Assembly (NCBI GenBank): GCA_963696545.1
Contig: CAVOKQ010000007.1
Coordinates: 372,001-436,000, forward strand
Length of the DNA: 64,000 nucleotides
Direction: 5' to 3'
Source of the DNA: RPQJ01 sp963696545
GTDB taxonomy: Bacteria; Pseudomonadota; Gammaproteobacteria; Steroidobacterales; Steroidobacteraceae
Part shown: one piece after another, positions 49,843 through 59,288 of the stretch
Position numbering within the stretch: the first letter of the stretch is position 1
Layout: every line of letters starts with the position of its first letter
Made by a program: the position numbers and the translations under genes
The notes under the pieces: model-generated
The model's input: the letters and a program-made list of their open reading frames with translations, nothing else
The model's database searches: none
Told to the model about the DNA's origin: nothing

Positions 49843-52071
49843 ATGAAGCCGTCCGTCCGAATCGCGCATCACCGACGGCGGCTCCCCACGGCCCTGCTGC
49901 TCTGCTCGCTCGCAATGCCCGCGTACGCGACCGAAGAGCAGTCGTGCCGGGTTCCGATCACGACCGATCCGCGGCTCGACGCCCTGCTGAAGGCGGACCC
50001 GAACGACCCCCACATCGAGATCTCGAGCGACACCGGCGAACTCGGCCGCACCGGCGATGCCGAGCTCAAGGGCAACGTCCAGATCCGGATGGGCCAGCGG
50101 CTGATGACCGCGGACGAGGCGCAGGTGGACGCCGAGAAGCGCAGCGTCACGGTCAGTGGCCGCACCGAATACCTCGACCCGACCGTACACGTGACCGGAC
50201 AGGGCGGCTCGTTCGCCAATGGTGACGGAGACTTCAAGGGCGCGACCTTCGAGCTCGTTGACGGGTCGGGGCGCGGCGCGGCAAAGAGCGCGCAGCTGCA
50301 GAACGAGTCCTTGATAAGACTGCAGGGCGTGCGCTACACCGTCTGCCCGCCCGGCAACGAGGACTGGCAGCTGAAAGCGGACAGCATCTCGCTGAACCAG
50401 GAAACGAGCCTCGGCACTGGCCGCAACGTGCGGCTCGACTTCAAGGGGGTACCGATCCTCTACACGCCCTGGATCTCGTTCCCGGTCGGCGACCAGCGCA
50501 AGTCCGGCCTGCTATTCCCGGCCTTTGGCAGCGGCGGCAAGACCGGAACACAGATCGTCGTGCCCTGGTACTGGAACATTGCGCCGAATTACGACGCCAC
50601 GATCACGTCGCGCTGGTTCTCGTCGCGCGGCTACCGCATCGACCCCGAGTTCCGCTACCTGACCGAGCGCAGCCGCGGCGCCTTCGACGTGCAGTACCTG
50701 CCGCACGATTCGGAGCGCGACGACTCGCGCGGCCTCTTCGAGCTGCACGACGTGACGCGGTTCGCGCCACGCACGCGCGCGCTGATCAGCGCCGGCTACG
50801 TCACCGACGACGCGTACTTCGAGGATTTCGGTGTCGGATTCGAGGGCACGAGCATCGTGTTCCTGAACCAGCTCGCCGAGCTCCGCAGCGACACGGACCA
50901 CTGGACCCTGCTCGGTCGCACGCAGAACTACCAGGTGATCGACAACGCGCTCGCCGACGACGAGCGGCCGTATTCGCTGTTGCCGCAGCTGTATGCGGCC
51001 GGACGATGGAACGGCCTGCCGCTCGGGTTCGGCGCGACGTTCGACGCTGAAGCCACGAACTTCTATCGTGAACTCGGACCGGAAGGCATTCGTCTCGATA
51101 CCCAGCCCGGCATCTCGTGGGGCACCGGGCGTCGTGGCGCATACGCGCAGGGCAACGCCGCGTGGCGATATACGACGTACTCGCTGAGCAACACCGAGCC
51201 GGGTGTGGACCAGAGCCTGTCGCGCTCGCTGCCGATACTGAGCCTCGACTCGGGCCTGGTCCTCGAGCGCAGCGCCGGATCGAAGCAACAGCGCGTGCAG
51301 ACGCTCGAGCCGCGCCTGCTCTACCTGTACGTGCCTTACCGCAACCAGGACGCGATACCGATCTTCGACACCGACACGCCCGACCTGAATATGGTCGAGC
51401 TGTTCCGCACCAACAGGTACGTTGGCGCTGATCGTGTCGGCGACGCGAACCAGGTCAGCGTCGGGCTGACGAGCAGGCTGCTCGACGCCACCGACGGCCG
51501 CCAGTACCTGAGGGCGACGCTCGGCCAGGCGTTCTACTTCGAAGACCCGAAGGTGACACTGCCGGGCGAGTCGCCGGACGATCGTTCCACGTCGGACCTC
51601 GTGGCCGAGCTCGAGCTCGACGCGTTCAAGAACTGGAACGCGCGGCTCGCGTACCAGTGGGACCCGAGCGCCTCGCAGACCGAACGCACGGAGGTCGGCG
51701 TGCAGTACCGGCCCGCGAGCGACAGCGTGCTGAACGCCGCGTACCGCTACCGGCGCGACCTGCTCGAGCAGTTCGACGTTTCCGCGGCCTGGCCGGTGGC
51801 CCAGGACTGGCACCTCTACGCGCGATGGGTGTACTCGCTTTCCGAGCAGAAGACCCTCGACCAGTTCGTGGGCTTCCAGTACTCATCGTGCTGCTGGTCG
51901 CTGCGCGTGATCACGCGACGCTTCGTCAGCAGCCGCACGGGCGACTCGGACACGTCGGTCGGGTTGCAGCTGGAACTCAAGGGATTGTCCAGTGTCGGAG
52001 TGGACAACGAAGCTTTCCTGCGCGACGCGATTCGTGGATACTCCGCGCTGCCGTCCGCGCCCGGGTCTTGA
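49843..52071 (+). CDS. lptD: LPS-assembly outer-membrane protein LptD
   Basis: 742 residues. A signal peptide (LLLCSLAMPAYA) is followed by an N-terminal OstA/jellyroll domain (about 45-190; SSDTGELGRTGDAELKGNV) and a 26-strand-type barrel from about 220. The four cysteines that form the inter-domain disulfides are present: one near residue 29 (EQSCRVP), one in YTVCPPG, and the adjacent pair in SSCCWS near the C-terminus. It works with LptE to place LPS in the outer leaflet. It heads lptD-surA-pdxA-rsmA. Confidence 0.97.
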   Translation: MKPSVRIAHHRRRLPTALLLCSLAMPAYATEEQSCRVPITTDPRLDALLKADPNDPHIEISSDTGELGRTGDAELKGNVQIRMGQRLMTADEAQVDAEKRSVTVSGRTEYLDPTVHVTGQGGSFANGDGDFKGATFELVDGSGRGAAKSAQLQNESLIRLQGVRYTVCPPGNEDWQLKADSISLNQETSLGTGRNVRLDFKGVPILYTPWISFPVGDQRKSGLLFPAFGSGGKTGTQIVVPWYWNIAPNYDATITSRWFSSRGYRIDPEFRYLTERSRGAFDVQYLPHDSERDDSRGLFELHDVTRFAPRTRALISAGYVTDDAYFEDFGVGFEGTSIVFLNQLAELRSDTDHWTLLGRTQNYQVIDNALADDERPYSLLPQLYAAGRWNGLPLGFGATFDAEATNFYRELGPEGIRLDTQPGISWGTGRRGAYAQGNAAWRYTTYSLSNTEPGVDQSLSRSLPILSLDSGLVLERSAGSKQQRVQTLEPRLLYLYVPYRNQDAIPIFDTDTPDLNMVELFRTNRYVGADRVGDANQVSVGLTSRLLDATDGRQYLRATLGQAFYFEDPKVTLPGESPDDRSTSDLVAELELDAFKNWNARLAYQWDPSASQTERTEVGVQYRPASDSVLNAAYRYRRDLLEQFDVSAAWPVAQDWHLYARWVYSLSEQKTLDQFVGFQYSSCCWSLRVITRRFVSSRTGDSDTSVGLQLELKGLSSVGVDNEAFLRDAIRGYSALPSAPGS

Positions 52072-52072
52072 G

Positions 52073-53428
52073 ATGCTATTGATTTTAAAGAGATTTTTTG
52101 CCACTTCGCTGCTGCTGGCGGCAGCCGCCGGCCACGCGCAGACGGCGCCGCCGCCAGCCCCGGCCGCAGCCGCTCCTGTCGCCACCGCGGCGGCTGCTCC
52201 TGTTGCCCCGCGCGGGACATCTCTCGACCGAGTCGTGGCGGTGGTGAACGATGGCATCGTGCTGCAGAGCGCGCTCGACCAGCAGATCCAGCTGATCTCC
52301 GGACGCTTGCAGCAGGGCGGGCAGCAGCTGCCGCCGCGCGACATCCTGCGCCAGCAGGTCCTCGAGCGGCTGGTCGTGCAGGAGATCCAGATGCAGCGCG
52401 CCAGCCGCGGCGGCATCAAGGTATCGGACGAGCAGGTGAACCAGTCGCTGAACGAGCTTGCACAGCGCAACGGCGTGAAATTCAGCGACCTGCCGGCAGT
52501 GCTCGAGCAGCAGGGCATCGACTACCGGACGTACCGGGAAGAAATCCGCCGCGAGTTGATCCTGGGCCAGCTGCGACAGCGCGACGTCTACTCGCGCATC
52601 TACGTATCGCCGCGCGAGATCGACCAGTGCATCGCGAAGGCCAAGTCGACACCAGAGGCCGCGCAGGAGTACGACGTCGCGCACATCCTGGTATCCGTGC
52701 CAAACTCGGCAACGCCGCAGCAGGTCGAGGAGCGCGCGGCCCGCGCGCAGGGCGTGCACGAGCGCGCGAAGCGGGGCGAAGACTTCGGTGACCTCGCGGT
52801 CGCGTACTCCGACGCCGGCACGGCGCTCGAAGGCGGCAAGCTCGGCTGGCGCAAGGCGGACCAGCTGCCGTCGATCGTGGCCACGGCGGTTCCCACTATG
52901 AAGCCCGGCGACGTGACCGAGGTCATCCGCACGCCGAGCGGCTTCAACATCTTCAAGCTGGTCGGTGAGCGCGGCGCCCAGCAGGCGGCCCTCGTTTCGC
53001 AGGTGCACGCACGGCACATCCTGATGCAGCCGTCGGCCGTCGAGGACGACGAGACGGTGCGCCAGAAGCTCGAGCGCATCCGCGAGCGCGTGCTGAAGGG
53101 CGAGGATTTTGCCGCGATCGCGTCGGTCTCCTCGGCGGACAAGGGTTCCGCGGCGCGCGGCGGCGACCTCGGCTGGACCAGTCCCGGCTCGTTCGTCGGC
53201 GAGTTCGAGAAACAGCTGAACGCGCTGCAGGTGAATGAGATCAGCCAGCCTTTCAAGTCGCAGTACGGCTGGCACATCGTGCAGCTGCTCGGCCGGCGCG
53301 ACTACGACGCGTCCGAGGACGTGACCCGCAACAAGTGCGTGCAGCAGCTGCGCGAGGCGCGGGCCGAAGAGGAAACGGAGATCTGGCTGCGTCGCCTGCG
53401 CGACGAGGCCTACGTAGAGTACCGGTGA
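52073..53428 (+). CDS. surA: Periplasmic chaperone/PPIase SurA
   Basis: 451 residues. A signal peptide (FFATSLLLAAAAGHAQ) is followed by an Ala/Pro linker of about 25 residues, the N-terminal chaperone domain (VVAVVNDGIVLQSALDQQI), two parvulin domains (EYDVAHILVSVP and VHARHILMQPS begin them) and a C-terminal helix. It chaperones outer-membrane barrels such as LptD, encoded just upstream (one base gap). Confidence 0.97.
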   Translation: MLLILKRFFATSLLLAAAAGHAQTAPPPAPAAAAPVATAAAAPVAPRGTSLDRVVAVVNDGIVLQSALDQQIQLISGRLQQGGQQLPPRDILRQQVLERLVVQEIQMQRASRGGIKVSDEQVNQSLNELAQRNGVKFSDLPAVLEQQGIDYRTYREEIRRELILGQLRQRDVYSRIYVSPREIDQCIAKAKSTPEAAQEYDVAHILVSVPNSATPQQVEERAARAQGVHERAKRGEDFGDLAVAYSDAGTALEGGKLGWRKADQLPSIVATAVPTMKPGDVTEVIRTPSGFNIFKLVGERGAQQAALVSQVHARHILMQPSAVEDDETVRQKLERIRERVLKGEDFAAIASVSSADKGSAARGGDLGWTSPGSFVGEFEKQLNALQVNEISQPFKSQYGWHIVQLLGRRDYDASEDVTRNKCVQQLREARAEEETEIWLRRLRDEAYVEYR

Positions 53429-54411
53429 GCTCGAGCCCGCTCCCGACCGTCGCACTGACGACCGGGGAGCCGGCCGGCATCGGTCCGGACCTCTGTGCCG
53501 CACTGGTCGGCAGGCGCTGGAACTGCCGCGTCGTGCTGCTTGCGGACCGTTCATTGCTTGGGCGTGTCCGCGGCGAGCGCCGCCGCATGGCGGCGTTGCC
53601 CGACTACGACCCGGCCGCGCCCGCCAGGAACCGCGTCGAAGTGCTGCACGTCCCGCTCGCGGTTGGCTGTCGAGCAGGGACGCTGGATCCTGCGAACGCG
53701 CGCTACGTACTCGACCTGCTCGACCGTGCCGTCGACGGTTGCCTGTGCGGCGAGTTCGCGGCGATGGTCACCGCGCCCGTGCACAAGGGCGTCATCAACG
53801 ATGCCGGCGTACCGTTCACGGGCCACACCGAGTACCTGGCCGCGCGCTGCGGTACACCGCTACCCGTGATGATGCTGGTCGGCGGTGGCCTGCGCGTCGC
53901 ACTCGCGACGACTCACCTCCCGCTTGCTGCAGTCCCTGCCGCGCTCACACAGCACCTGCTCGAAGACGTGCTGCGGGTCCTCGACCGCGACCTGCGGCTC
54001 ATGTTTGCGATACGCAAGCCACGGGTTCTCGTGTGCGGGCTCAACCCTCACGCGGGCGAAGGCGGCCATCTCGGGCGCGAGGAGATCGAAGTGATCGTTC
54101 CGGTGCTCGAGCGTCTGCGGCGCGCCGGACTCAGGCTCGACGGGCCGGTACCGGCGGACACAGCGTTCCTGCCGGAGCGGCTCGCCCGCACGGATGCGGT
54201 ACTCGCGATGTACCACGACCAGGGCCTGCCGGTGCTGAAGCGCGCCGCCTTTGGTAAAGCCGTGAACGTCACGCTGGGCCTGCCGATCGTGCGCACATCG
54301 GTTGATCACGGCACCGCGCTCGACCTCGCCGGCTCCGGCCGCGTGGACACGGGCAGCCTGGTGGCGGCGCTGCGGCTCGCCACGGAGTCGGCGAGGCAAC
54401 GAACGCGGTGA
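53425..54411 (+). CDS. pdxA: 4-Hydroxythreonine-4-phosphate dehydrogenase
   Basis: 328 residues, pyridoxal phosphate synthesis. Family motifs: LTTGEPAGIGPDL, VTAPVHKGVINDAG, GHTEYLA with a metal His, TTHLPLAAVP, CGLNPHAGEGGH and MYHDQGLPVLK. The start GTG 53425 overlaps the surA stop (GTGA). Residues 45-60 look slightly unlike the family and may hide two compensating base errors. Confidence 0.95.
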   Translation: MSSSPLPTVALTTGEPAGIGPDLCAALVGRRWNCRVVLLADRSLLGRVRGERRRMAALPDYDPAAPARNRVEVLHVPLAVGCRAGTLDPANARYVLDLLDRAVDGCLCGEFAAMVTAPVHKGVINDAGVPFTGHTEYLAARCGTPLPVMMLVGGGLRVALATTHLPLAAVPAALTQHLLEDVLRVLDRDLRLMFAIRKPRVLVCGLNPHAGEGGHLGREEIEVIVPVLERLRRAGLRLDGPVPADTAFLPERLARTDAVLAMYHDQGLPVLKRAAFGKAVNVTLGLPIVRTSVDHGTALDLAGSGRVDTGSLVAALRLATESARQRTR

Positions 54412-55184
54412 ACCGGGCCAAGAGGCGCTACGGCCAGCACTTCCTGCACGATCCCGGCACGATCGACCGGATCGTCCGCGCAATCGATCCGCGCCCGGGC
54501 GACCGGATAGTCGAAGTGGGGCCCGGGCGCGGCGCGATCACGGTCCCGCTGCTTGCGGCCGCGGGCTCGCTCGACGTGATCGAGATCGATCCGGACGTGG
54601 TGCCAAGACTCGAGGAACGCTGCGCGGGCGCCGGGCACATGCGCCTGCACCTCGCGGACGCGCTCGAGTTCGATTTCCGCGCGTTGCGCGGCGACGGGCC
54701 GCCACTGCGCCTGGTGGGCAACCTGCCGTACAACATCTCCACGCCGCTGCTGTTCCACTTCGTGGCGCAGCTCGACGCGATCGCGAGCATGCACTTCATG
54801 CTGCAGAAGGAAGTCGTGGCGAGGATGGCGGCGTCGCCCGGCGGCAAGGACTACGGCCGGCTGACCGTGATGCTGGCGCCCTGGGTGCGGGTGGAGCCGC
54901 TGTTCGACATCGGTACCGGCGCGTTCTCGCCACCGCCGAGGGTGGTGTCAACTTTCTTTGCGCTGCATCCCCACTCCGCGCCGCCGTTCGACATCGGCGA
55001 CCACGCGACCTTCGCCAGGGTCGTATTCGCGGCTTTTTCGCAGCGGCGCAAGACGCTGCGCAACTCGCTGTCCGGCCTGCTCGACGCGGCAGCGATCGCG
55101 GCGGCCGGGATCGACCCGGGCACCCGCCCGGAAACGCTGTTCCCCGCCCAGTTCGCAGCCCTCGCGAATCGCATCCGGCCCTGA
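54408..55184 (+). CDS. rsmA: 16S rRNA dimethyladenosine transferase
   Basis: 258 residues. It dimethylates A1518 and A1519 of 16S rRNA. Motifs: RYGQHFLHDP, VEVGPGRGAITVPLL, the catalytic NLPYNISTPLLFH, and GAFSPPPRVVS. GTG 54408 overlaps the pdxA stop (GTGA). Confidence 0.97.
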   Translation: MNRAKRRYGQHFLHDPGTIDRIVRAIDPRPGDRIVEVGPGRGAITVPLLAAAGSLDVIEIDPDVVPRLEERCAGAGHMRLHLADALEFDFRALRGDGPPLRLVGNLPYNISTPLLFHFVAQLDAIASMHFMLQKEVVARMAASPGGKDYGRLTVMLAPWVRVEPLFDIGTGAFSPPPRVVSTFFALHPHSAPPFDIGDHATFARVVFAAFSQRRKTLRNSLSGLLDAAAIAAAGIDPGTRPETLFPAQFAALANRIRP

Positions 55185-55196
55185 GGTTTAGCGCGA

Positions 55197-55225
55197 TTGG
55201 TGCCCCGTTGCGCTCAGCCTATAAT
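55197..55225 (+). promoter_or_regulatory. Sigma-70 promoter of the usp gene
   Basis: TTGGTG (55197-55202), a 17-base spacer and a perfect TATAAT (55220-55225) lie 39 bases before the ATG. This is the best sigma-70 match I noticed in the window. It separates usp-apaG-apaH from the lptD operon. Confidence 0.7.
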
Positions 55226-55264
55226 CGGGCGACGCTCGACAAACGCGCGCCCCTGGAGACACCG

Positions 55265-55702
55265 ATGCGCGACTACAAGAAATTCCTGCTCTGCCTCGAC
55301 CTGACCGACGACAGCGAAGTCATCGCGGAACGCGCGAAGTCGATGGCGGACAAGTGCGGGGCCAGCCTCACGGTGCTGCACGTCGTGGAGTACGTGCCGG
55401 TCGAGCCGATGGGAGAGGCGCTGCTGCCCGCGGTACAGATCGAAGGCGAACTCGTCGAGCGGGCTACCGTCCGGCTCGCCGAACTGGCGTCGAAGCTCGG
55501 GCTCGGCCAGGCCGACCGCCTGGTGCTGACGGGCAACATCAAGTCGGAAGTGGTGCGGGTCGCGCAGGAGCGCGGCGTGGACCTGATCGTGATCGGCAGC
55601 CGCGAGCGCCACGGCGTCTCGATCCTGTTCAATTTCACCGAAGACACCGTGCTGCACGCCGCGCCCTGCGACGTGCTCGCCGTTCGCCTGCAGAAGGAAT
55701 GA
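55265..55702 (+). CDS. Universal stress protein (UspA family)
   Basis: 145 residues, one Usp domain. It starts MRDYKKFLLCLDLTDDSEVI (first 19 residues typical), and near the C-terminus IVIGSRERHGVSILF and the last VLHAAPCDVLAVRL form the nucleotide-contact region. The glycine pattern GxxG-9-G is only partly kept (GSRERHG), closer to UspA than to the ATP-binding group. GGAGA precedes the ATG. Confidence 0.93.
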   Translation: MRDYKKFLLCLDLTDDSEVIAERAKSMADKCGASLTVLHVVEYVPVEPMGEALLPAVQIEGELVERATVRLAELASKLGLGQADRLVLTGNIKSEVVRVAQERGVDLIVIGSRERHGVSILFNFTEDTVLHAAPCDVLAVRLQKE

Positions 55703-55721
55703 ACCGCCCGGACGGCGTCCG

Positions 55722-56105
55722 ATGAACATGATTTCCCCCTACCGCATCCGCGTGGACGTGAGCACCAACTACGTCGAGGACCAGTCGAACCCGACCGACG
55801 GCCGGTTCGTCTTCTCGTACACGATCACGATCCGCAACGAGGGGTCGGTGCCCGCGCGGCTGCTGACGCGCCACTGGATCATCACCGACGCGAACGGCAA
55901 GGTGCAGGAAGTCGTCGGCGAAGGCGTGGTCGGAGAGCAGCCGCACCTGCAGCCCGGCGAGGGCTTCCGTTACTCGAGCGGCACCATCCTCGAGACTCCG
56001 GTGGGCGCCATGCAGGGCAAGTACCGGATGGTTGCGGACGACGGCGAGCAGTTCGACGCGCAGATTGCGCCGTTCACGCTCGCCATGCCGGGCCTGCTGC
56101 ACTGA
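55722..56105 (+). CDS. apaG: ApaG (CorD) domain protein
   Basis: 127 residues, immunoglobulin-like fold. Seen: YTITIRNEGSVPARLLTRHWIITD, given here only in part, GVVGEQPHLQPGEGF and a C-terminal MQGKYRMVADDGEQF. It precedes apaH as in E. coli, and its exact role is not settled. The upstream gap to usp is 19 bases. Confidence 0.96.
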   Translation: MNMISPYRIRVDVSTNYVEDQSNPTDGRFVFSYTITIRNEGSVPARLLTRHWIITDANGKVQEVVGEGVVGEQPHLQPGEGFRYSSGTILETPVGAMQGKYRMVADDGEQFDAQIAPFTLAMPGLLH

Positions 56106-56111
56106 CGACTG

Positions 56112-56951
56112 ATGGCGACCTACGCCATCGGCGACGTACAGGGCTGCGCTGCCGAACTCGAGAGCCTGCTGGAGAAGATCGCCTTTTCACCGGCGCGCGA
56201 TCGGCTCTGGTTCGTCGGTGACCTGGTCAATCGCGGCCCGCGCTCGCTCGAAGTACTGCGGCTCGTCCGCGGACTCGGCGCCGCAGCGAGCGTCGTCCTC
56301 GGCAATCACGACCTGCACCTGCTCGCGATCGCGCGGGGCCATGCGGCGCCACGCGACGACGACGCGAGCCTGCAGCCCGTGCTCGACGCACCGGACCGCG
56401 AACAGCTGCTCGACTGGCTGCAATCCCGGTCGATGCTGCATCACGATGCGTCGCTCGGGACGACGATGCTGCACGCCGCGTTGCCGCCGCAATGGGACAT
56501 CGAGCTGGCACGACGCTGCGCCGCCGAGCTCGAGCAGGCGCTCCGCAGCGATCGCAGCGGCGAACTGTTCGCGAGGATGTACGGCAACCAGCCCGACCTG
56601 TGGCGCGACGACCTGGAAGGCGCCGATCGGCTGCGATTCATCACCAACGCGTTGACGCGGCTCCGGGCCTGCGATGCCCAGGGCCGGATGCTGCTCAAGT
56701 TCAAGGGTCCGCCCGACCGGATCCCGGCGGGCGCCATGCCGTGGTTCCGCGCGCCGGCACGCCGGTCGGCCGGGTCGCGCATAGTCTGCGGGCACTGGTC
56801 GGCGCTCGGCTACCTCGACGAGGGCGGCGTGCTCGCGATCGACACGGGATGCGTCTGGGGCGGCACCCTCGCCGCCCAGCGCATTGACACACCCTCGGCG
56901 CCGGTCTTCGTGCCGAGCGAGCAACCGGTCGCGGACTTCAGCTCCGCATGA
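56112..56951 (+). CDS. apaH: Bis(5'-nucleosyl)-tetraphosphatase, symmetrical
   Basis: 279 residues. It cleaves Ap4A to two ADP and decaps Np4-capped RNA. Metallophosphatase motifs: GDVQGC, FVGDLVNRGPRSLEVL, LGNHDLHLLA and the C-terminal CGHWSALGY. The 3' end overlaps the SDR gene on the other strand by 14 bases. Confidence 0.96.
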   Translation: MATYAIGDVQGCAAELESLLEKIAFSPARDRLWFVGDLVNRGPRSLEVLRLVRGLGAAASVVLGNHDLHLLAIARGHAAPRDDDASLQPVLDAPDREQLLDWLQSRSMLHHDASLGTTMLHAALPPQWDIELARRCAAELEQALRSDRSGELFARMYGNQPDLWRDDLEGADRLRFITNALTRLRACDAQGRMLLKFKGPPDRIPAGAMPWFRAPARRSAGSRIVCGHWSALGYLDEGGVLAIDTGCVWGGTLAAQRIDTPSAPVFVPSEQPVADFSSA

Positions 56952-57711
56952 GCCATGCCGACACGCTCGCCATCCGCGAGCCGAGCAACCGTGTTGCCAG
57001 GTTGAACAAGCGGGCGTCCATGCCGACGCGCCAGTGCGATCGATTGCCGTGCACGGCACGCCACACCACTTCCGCGACCTGCTGCGGCGTGACCTTGACG
57101 CCGAGCCGCTCGATCGACGCAGGCTTCACCTTCGCGTCGAACACCATTGCGGTCTGCACGTAGGCGACGTAGATCGCGGACACCCGCACGTCGTGGCGTC
57201 GCCACTCGATTTCGAGCGCCTCGGTGAGACCACGCACGAAGAACTTGGTCGCGCTGTAGACCGCGTGCTCCGGTGCGCCGTACTCCGCCGACGTCGAGCA
57301 CATCGCAACCGCGTGGGCGCCGGGCGTGCGCTTCAGGTGCGGAAACGCCGCGTCGAACGTGTGCAGCACACCGCGCACATTCACGTCGACCAGCAGGTCT
57401 TTCTGCGCGCGTTCGATCTGCTCGTGCGGGCCCATGAACAGCACGCCGGCGTTCGCGAACACCGCGTCGAGGCGGCCATCGGCCCCCGCGGTGAAATCCC
57501 GCAGCGCCCTTTCGATCGCCGCGAAATCCCTGACGTCGACGACATACGTGTTGACCCGCTCCGCGCCGGGCGCTTGCTGCAGCGCTGCGAGCCGGGCCCC
57601 GTCCAGGTCGGCGGCTCCGACACGCCAGCCGCGGTCCAAGAACAGCCGCGCCGTCGCTTCGCCGATGCCGGCGCCGGCGCCAGTGATGAAGATGGACTGT
57701 GGCGCAGTCAC
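56938..57711 (-). CDS. Short-chain dehydrogenase/reductase
   Basis: 257 residues, classical SDR. Cofactor loop TGAGAGIGEATA (residues 10-21); an Asp at the end of beta-2 (GAADLDGARL) suggests NAD(H). The NAG motif is in FANAGVLFMG, and the catalytic Ser, Tyr and Lys are in CSTSAEYG and YSATKFF. The substrate is unknown. GTG 57711 overlaps the stop of the exported protein gene (GTGA), so the pair is cotranscribed. Confidence 0.92.
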   Translation of the reverse strand: MTAPQSIFITGAGAGIGEATARLFLDRGWRVGAADLDGARLAALQQAPGAERVNTYVVDVRDFAAIERALRDFTAGADGRLDAVFANAGVLFMGPHEQIERAQKDLLVDVNVRGVLHTFDAAFPHLKRTPGAHAVAMCSTSAEYGAPEHAVYSATKFFVRGLTEALEIEWRRHDVRVSAIYVAYVQTAMVFDAKVKPASIERLGVKVTPQQVAEVVWRAVHGNRSHWRVGMDARLFNLATRLLGSRMASVSAWLMRS

Positions 57712-58352
57712 AGCTGCGGCCTCGGCTGCAGCACTTCAAGTGTCATGCGGATGCTGCCTGGCGTGACCTGCTTCGGCACGCAGGCCATCTGGTTTTCGAT
57801 GATCCTCGCGCCGAGCGGCACGAATGCCATCTCGGCCATCTGCTCGACGAGCTCGCAATCGCCGAGCTGCACCGGGCCCGTCTGTGTGCCACGAATGCTG
57901 ACCTGCTGCCAGCTTGCCGGGAACTGAGCGGTGGCTTCCTGCGCCGGCGCGCCCTTGCCCTGCACGCGGGAAACCAGCTCCTGCTCTGAATCGGGCTTCG
58001 CGAGCTCCGCCAGCAGTTCCGCAGTCGCCGGCTGCGGCAGTGCCGCCGTGATGTACACCCAGGGCATGACCTCGGGACGCGGATAATTCGGGCACATCCG
58101 CACGTCGACCTTGAAACCGGGACGCGCACCGATCGCCTTCAGGATCGACGCGACCTTGAGGCGGAGGCCGTCGCACGTGTAGTACGCGGTGAGGCCCTTG
58201 TACGGGAAGTTGACCTCTTTCTGCACCCACACCGCCATCACGGGCGCCGCGTCGGCCGTCGTTTTCGAGGGTGACTGGGTCGCAGGGGCTGCCCCAGCGA
58301 CGGCCACGGGGACCAGCGACGCCGTCAGCACCAGCAAGCGCAGGTTCTTCAT
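57708..58352 (-). CDS. Exported hypothetical protein coupled to SDR
   Basis: 214 residues. A signal peptide (MKNLRLLVLTASLVPVAVAG, cut near AAP) precedes a mature region with four Cys spaced as two likely disulfide pairs (YYTCDGLRL, VRMCPNYPR, LGDCELV, NQMACVPKQ). I do not recognise the family. It is translationally coupled to the SDR. The upstream 105 bases are shared with the divergent kynurenine formamidase-like gene. Confidence 0.8.
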   Translation of the reverse strand: MKNLRLLVLTASLVPVAVAGAAPATQSPSKTTADAAPVMAVWVQKEVNFPYKGLTAYYTCDGLRLKVASILKAIGARPGFKVDVRMCPNYPRPEVMPWVYITAALPQPATAELLAELAKPDSEQELVSRVQGKGAPAQEATAQFPASWQQVSIRGTQTGPVQLGDCELVEQMAEMAFVPLGARIIENQMACVPKQVTPGSIRMTLEVLQPRPQL

Positions 58353-58457
58353 GTCGCCCTCCTGCCCCGTTGCCGGGGTCACCTGACTATACTGCCACAC
58401 CCGCGGGGCAGGCCGCGGGGCGTGACCCGCCGCCAACAAACCTCGCACAAACGGTCG

Positions 58458-59288
58458 ATGAACCAGCTCGAATTCAGTACGCCCGGCCGGCGATGGCGGG
58501 TCGATCTCCGCTCTCCTTTCGACCTCGCGATCCGGGTCGAGTTCGACGGGCGGCAGCCGCGATTCTTTGCAGAGCAGGGCGCCGATGCCACGCCGCTCAC
58601 CGTTGGCAGCTTCACGGGCGAAGTCGGTCGCGGTGCAAGCTGCAATTGCGGTGTCTACACGCTCGCCCCGCACTGCCACGGGACGCACACCGAATGTGTC
58701 GGACACCTCACCGCAGATGCCACGCATGTCGCGGCGTTCACGCCGGTGCCGCCGACGCTGGCACTCGTGCTGACGGTGCAGCCGGCCGCGCGCGGCGTGG
58801 TCTCGCCAGAATCTTCCGCGGTGAGCGCACCGACCGACCTCGTGATCACGGGCGCGATGCTCGATGGCGCCGCGCAGCCCTGGGCGACACACCCGTGGAC
58901 GGCGCTCGTCGTGCGAACGCTGCCGAACGACGCCGGCAAGGCGCATCGACTTTACGCAGGCCCCTGCCCCGCTCCATATTTCACGGTGGACGCGATGGAG
59001 TGGATCGTGCAGCGCGGCGTCACGTCGCTGGTGGTGGACCTGCCGAGCCTGGATCGCGCGGATGACGGCGGCGCGTTGCTGGCGCATCGCACGTACTGGG
59101 GCCTGGCACCGGGCGCGACCGAGGCGCGGCATGCCGAGCGCGGACGCGCACTGGTCACAGAACTCGCTTTCGTGCCGTCCTCGATCGCCGACGGCCTCTA
59201 CCTGCTCGACCTGCACGTGCCTGCGTTCGGCGCCGACGCCGCGCCGAGCCGGCCCGTGATCTATCCCGCCGCGGAGATCCCGTCTTGA
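58458..59288 (+). CDS. kynB: Cyclase-family protein, probable kynurenine formamidase
   Basis: 276 residues, somewhat longer than typical KynB (about 210). The metal-binding signature HxGTHxExxGH is seen as HCHGTHTECVGH. A later conserved block is SLVVDLPSLDR, and the C-terminus carries ELAFVPSSIADGLYLLDL. It would hydrolyse N-formylkynurenine to kynurenine, used by the next gene, with which it overlaps (TTGA). Other cyclase-family amidohydrolase roles are possible. Confidence 0.8.
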   Translation: MNQLEFSTPGRRWRVDLRSPFDLAIRVEFDGRQPRFFAEQGADATPLTVGSFTGEVGRGASCNCGVYTLAPHCHGTHTECVGHLTADATHVAAFTPVPPTLALVLTVQPAARGVVSPESSAVSAPTDLVITGAMLDGAAQPWATHPWTALVVRTLPNDAGKAHRLYAGPCPAPYFTVDAMEWIVQRGVTSLVVDLPSLDRADDGGALLAHRTYWGLAPGATEARHAERGRALVTELAFVPSSIADGLYLLDLHVPAFGADAAPSRPVIYPAAEIPS

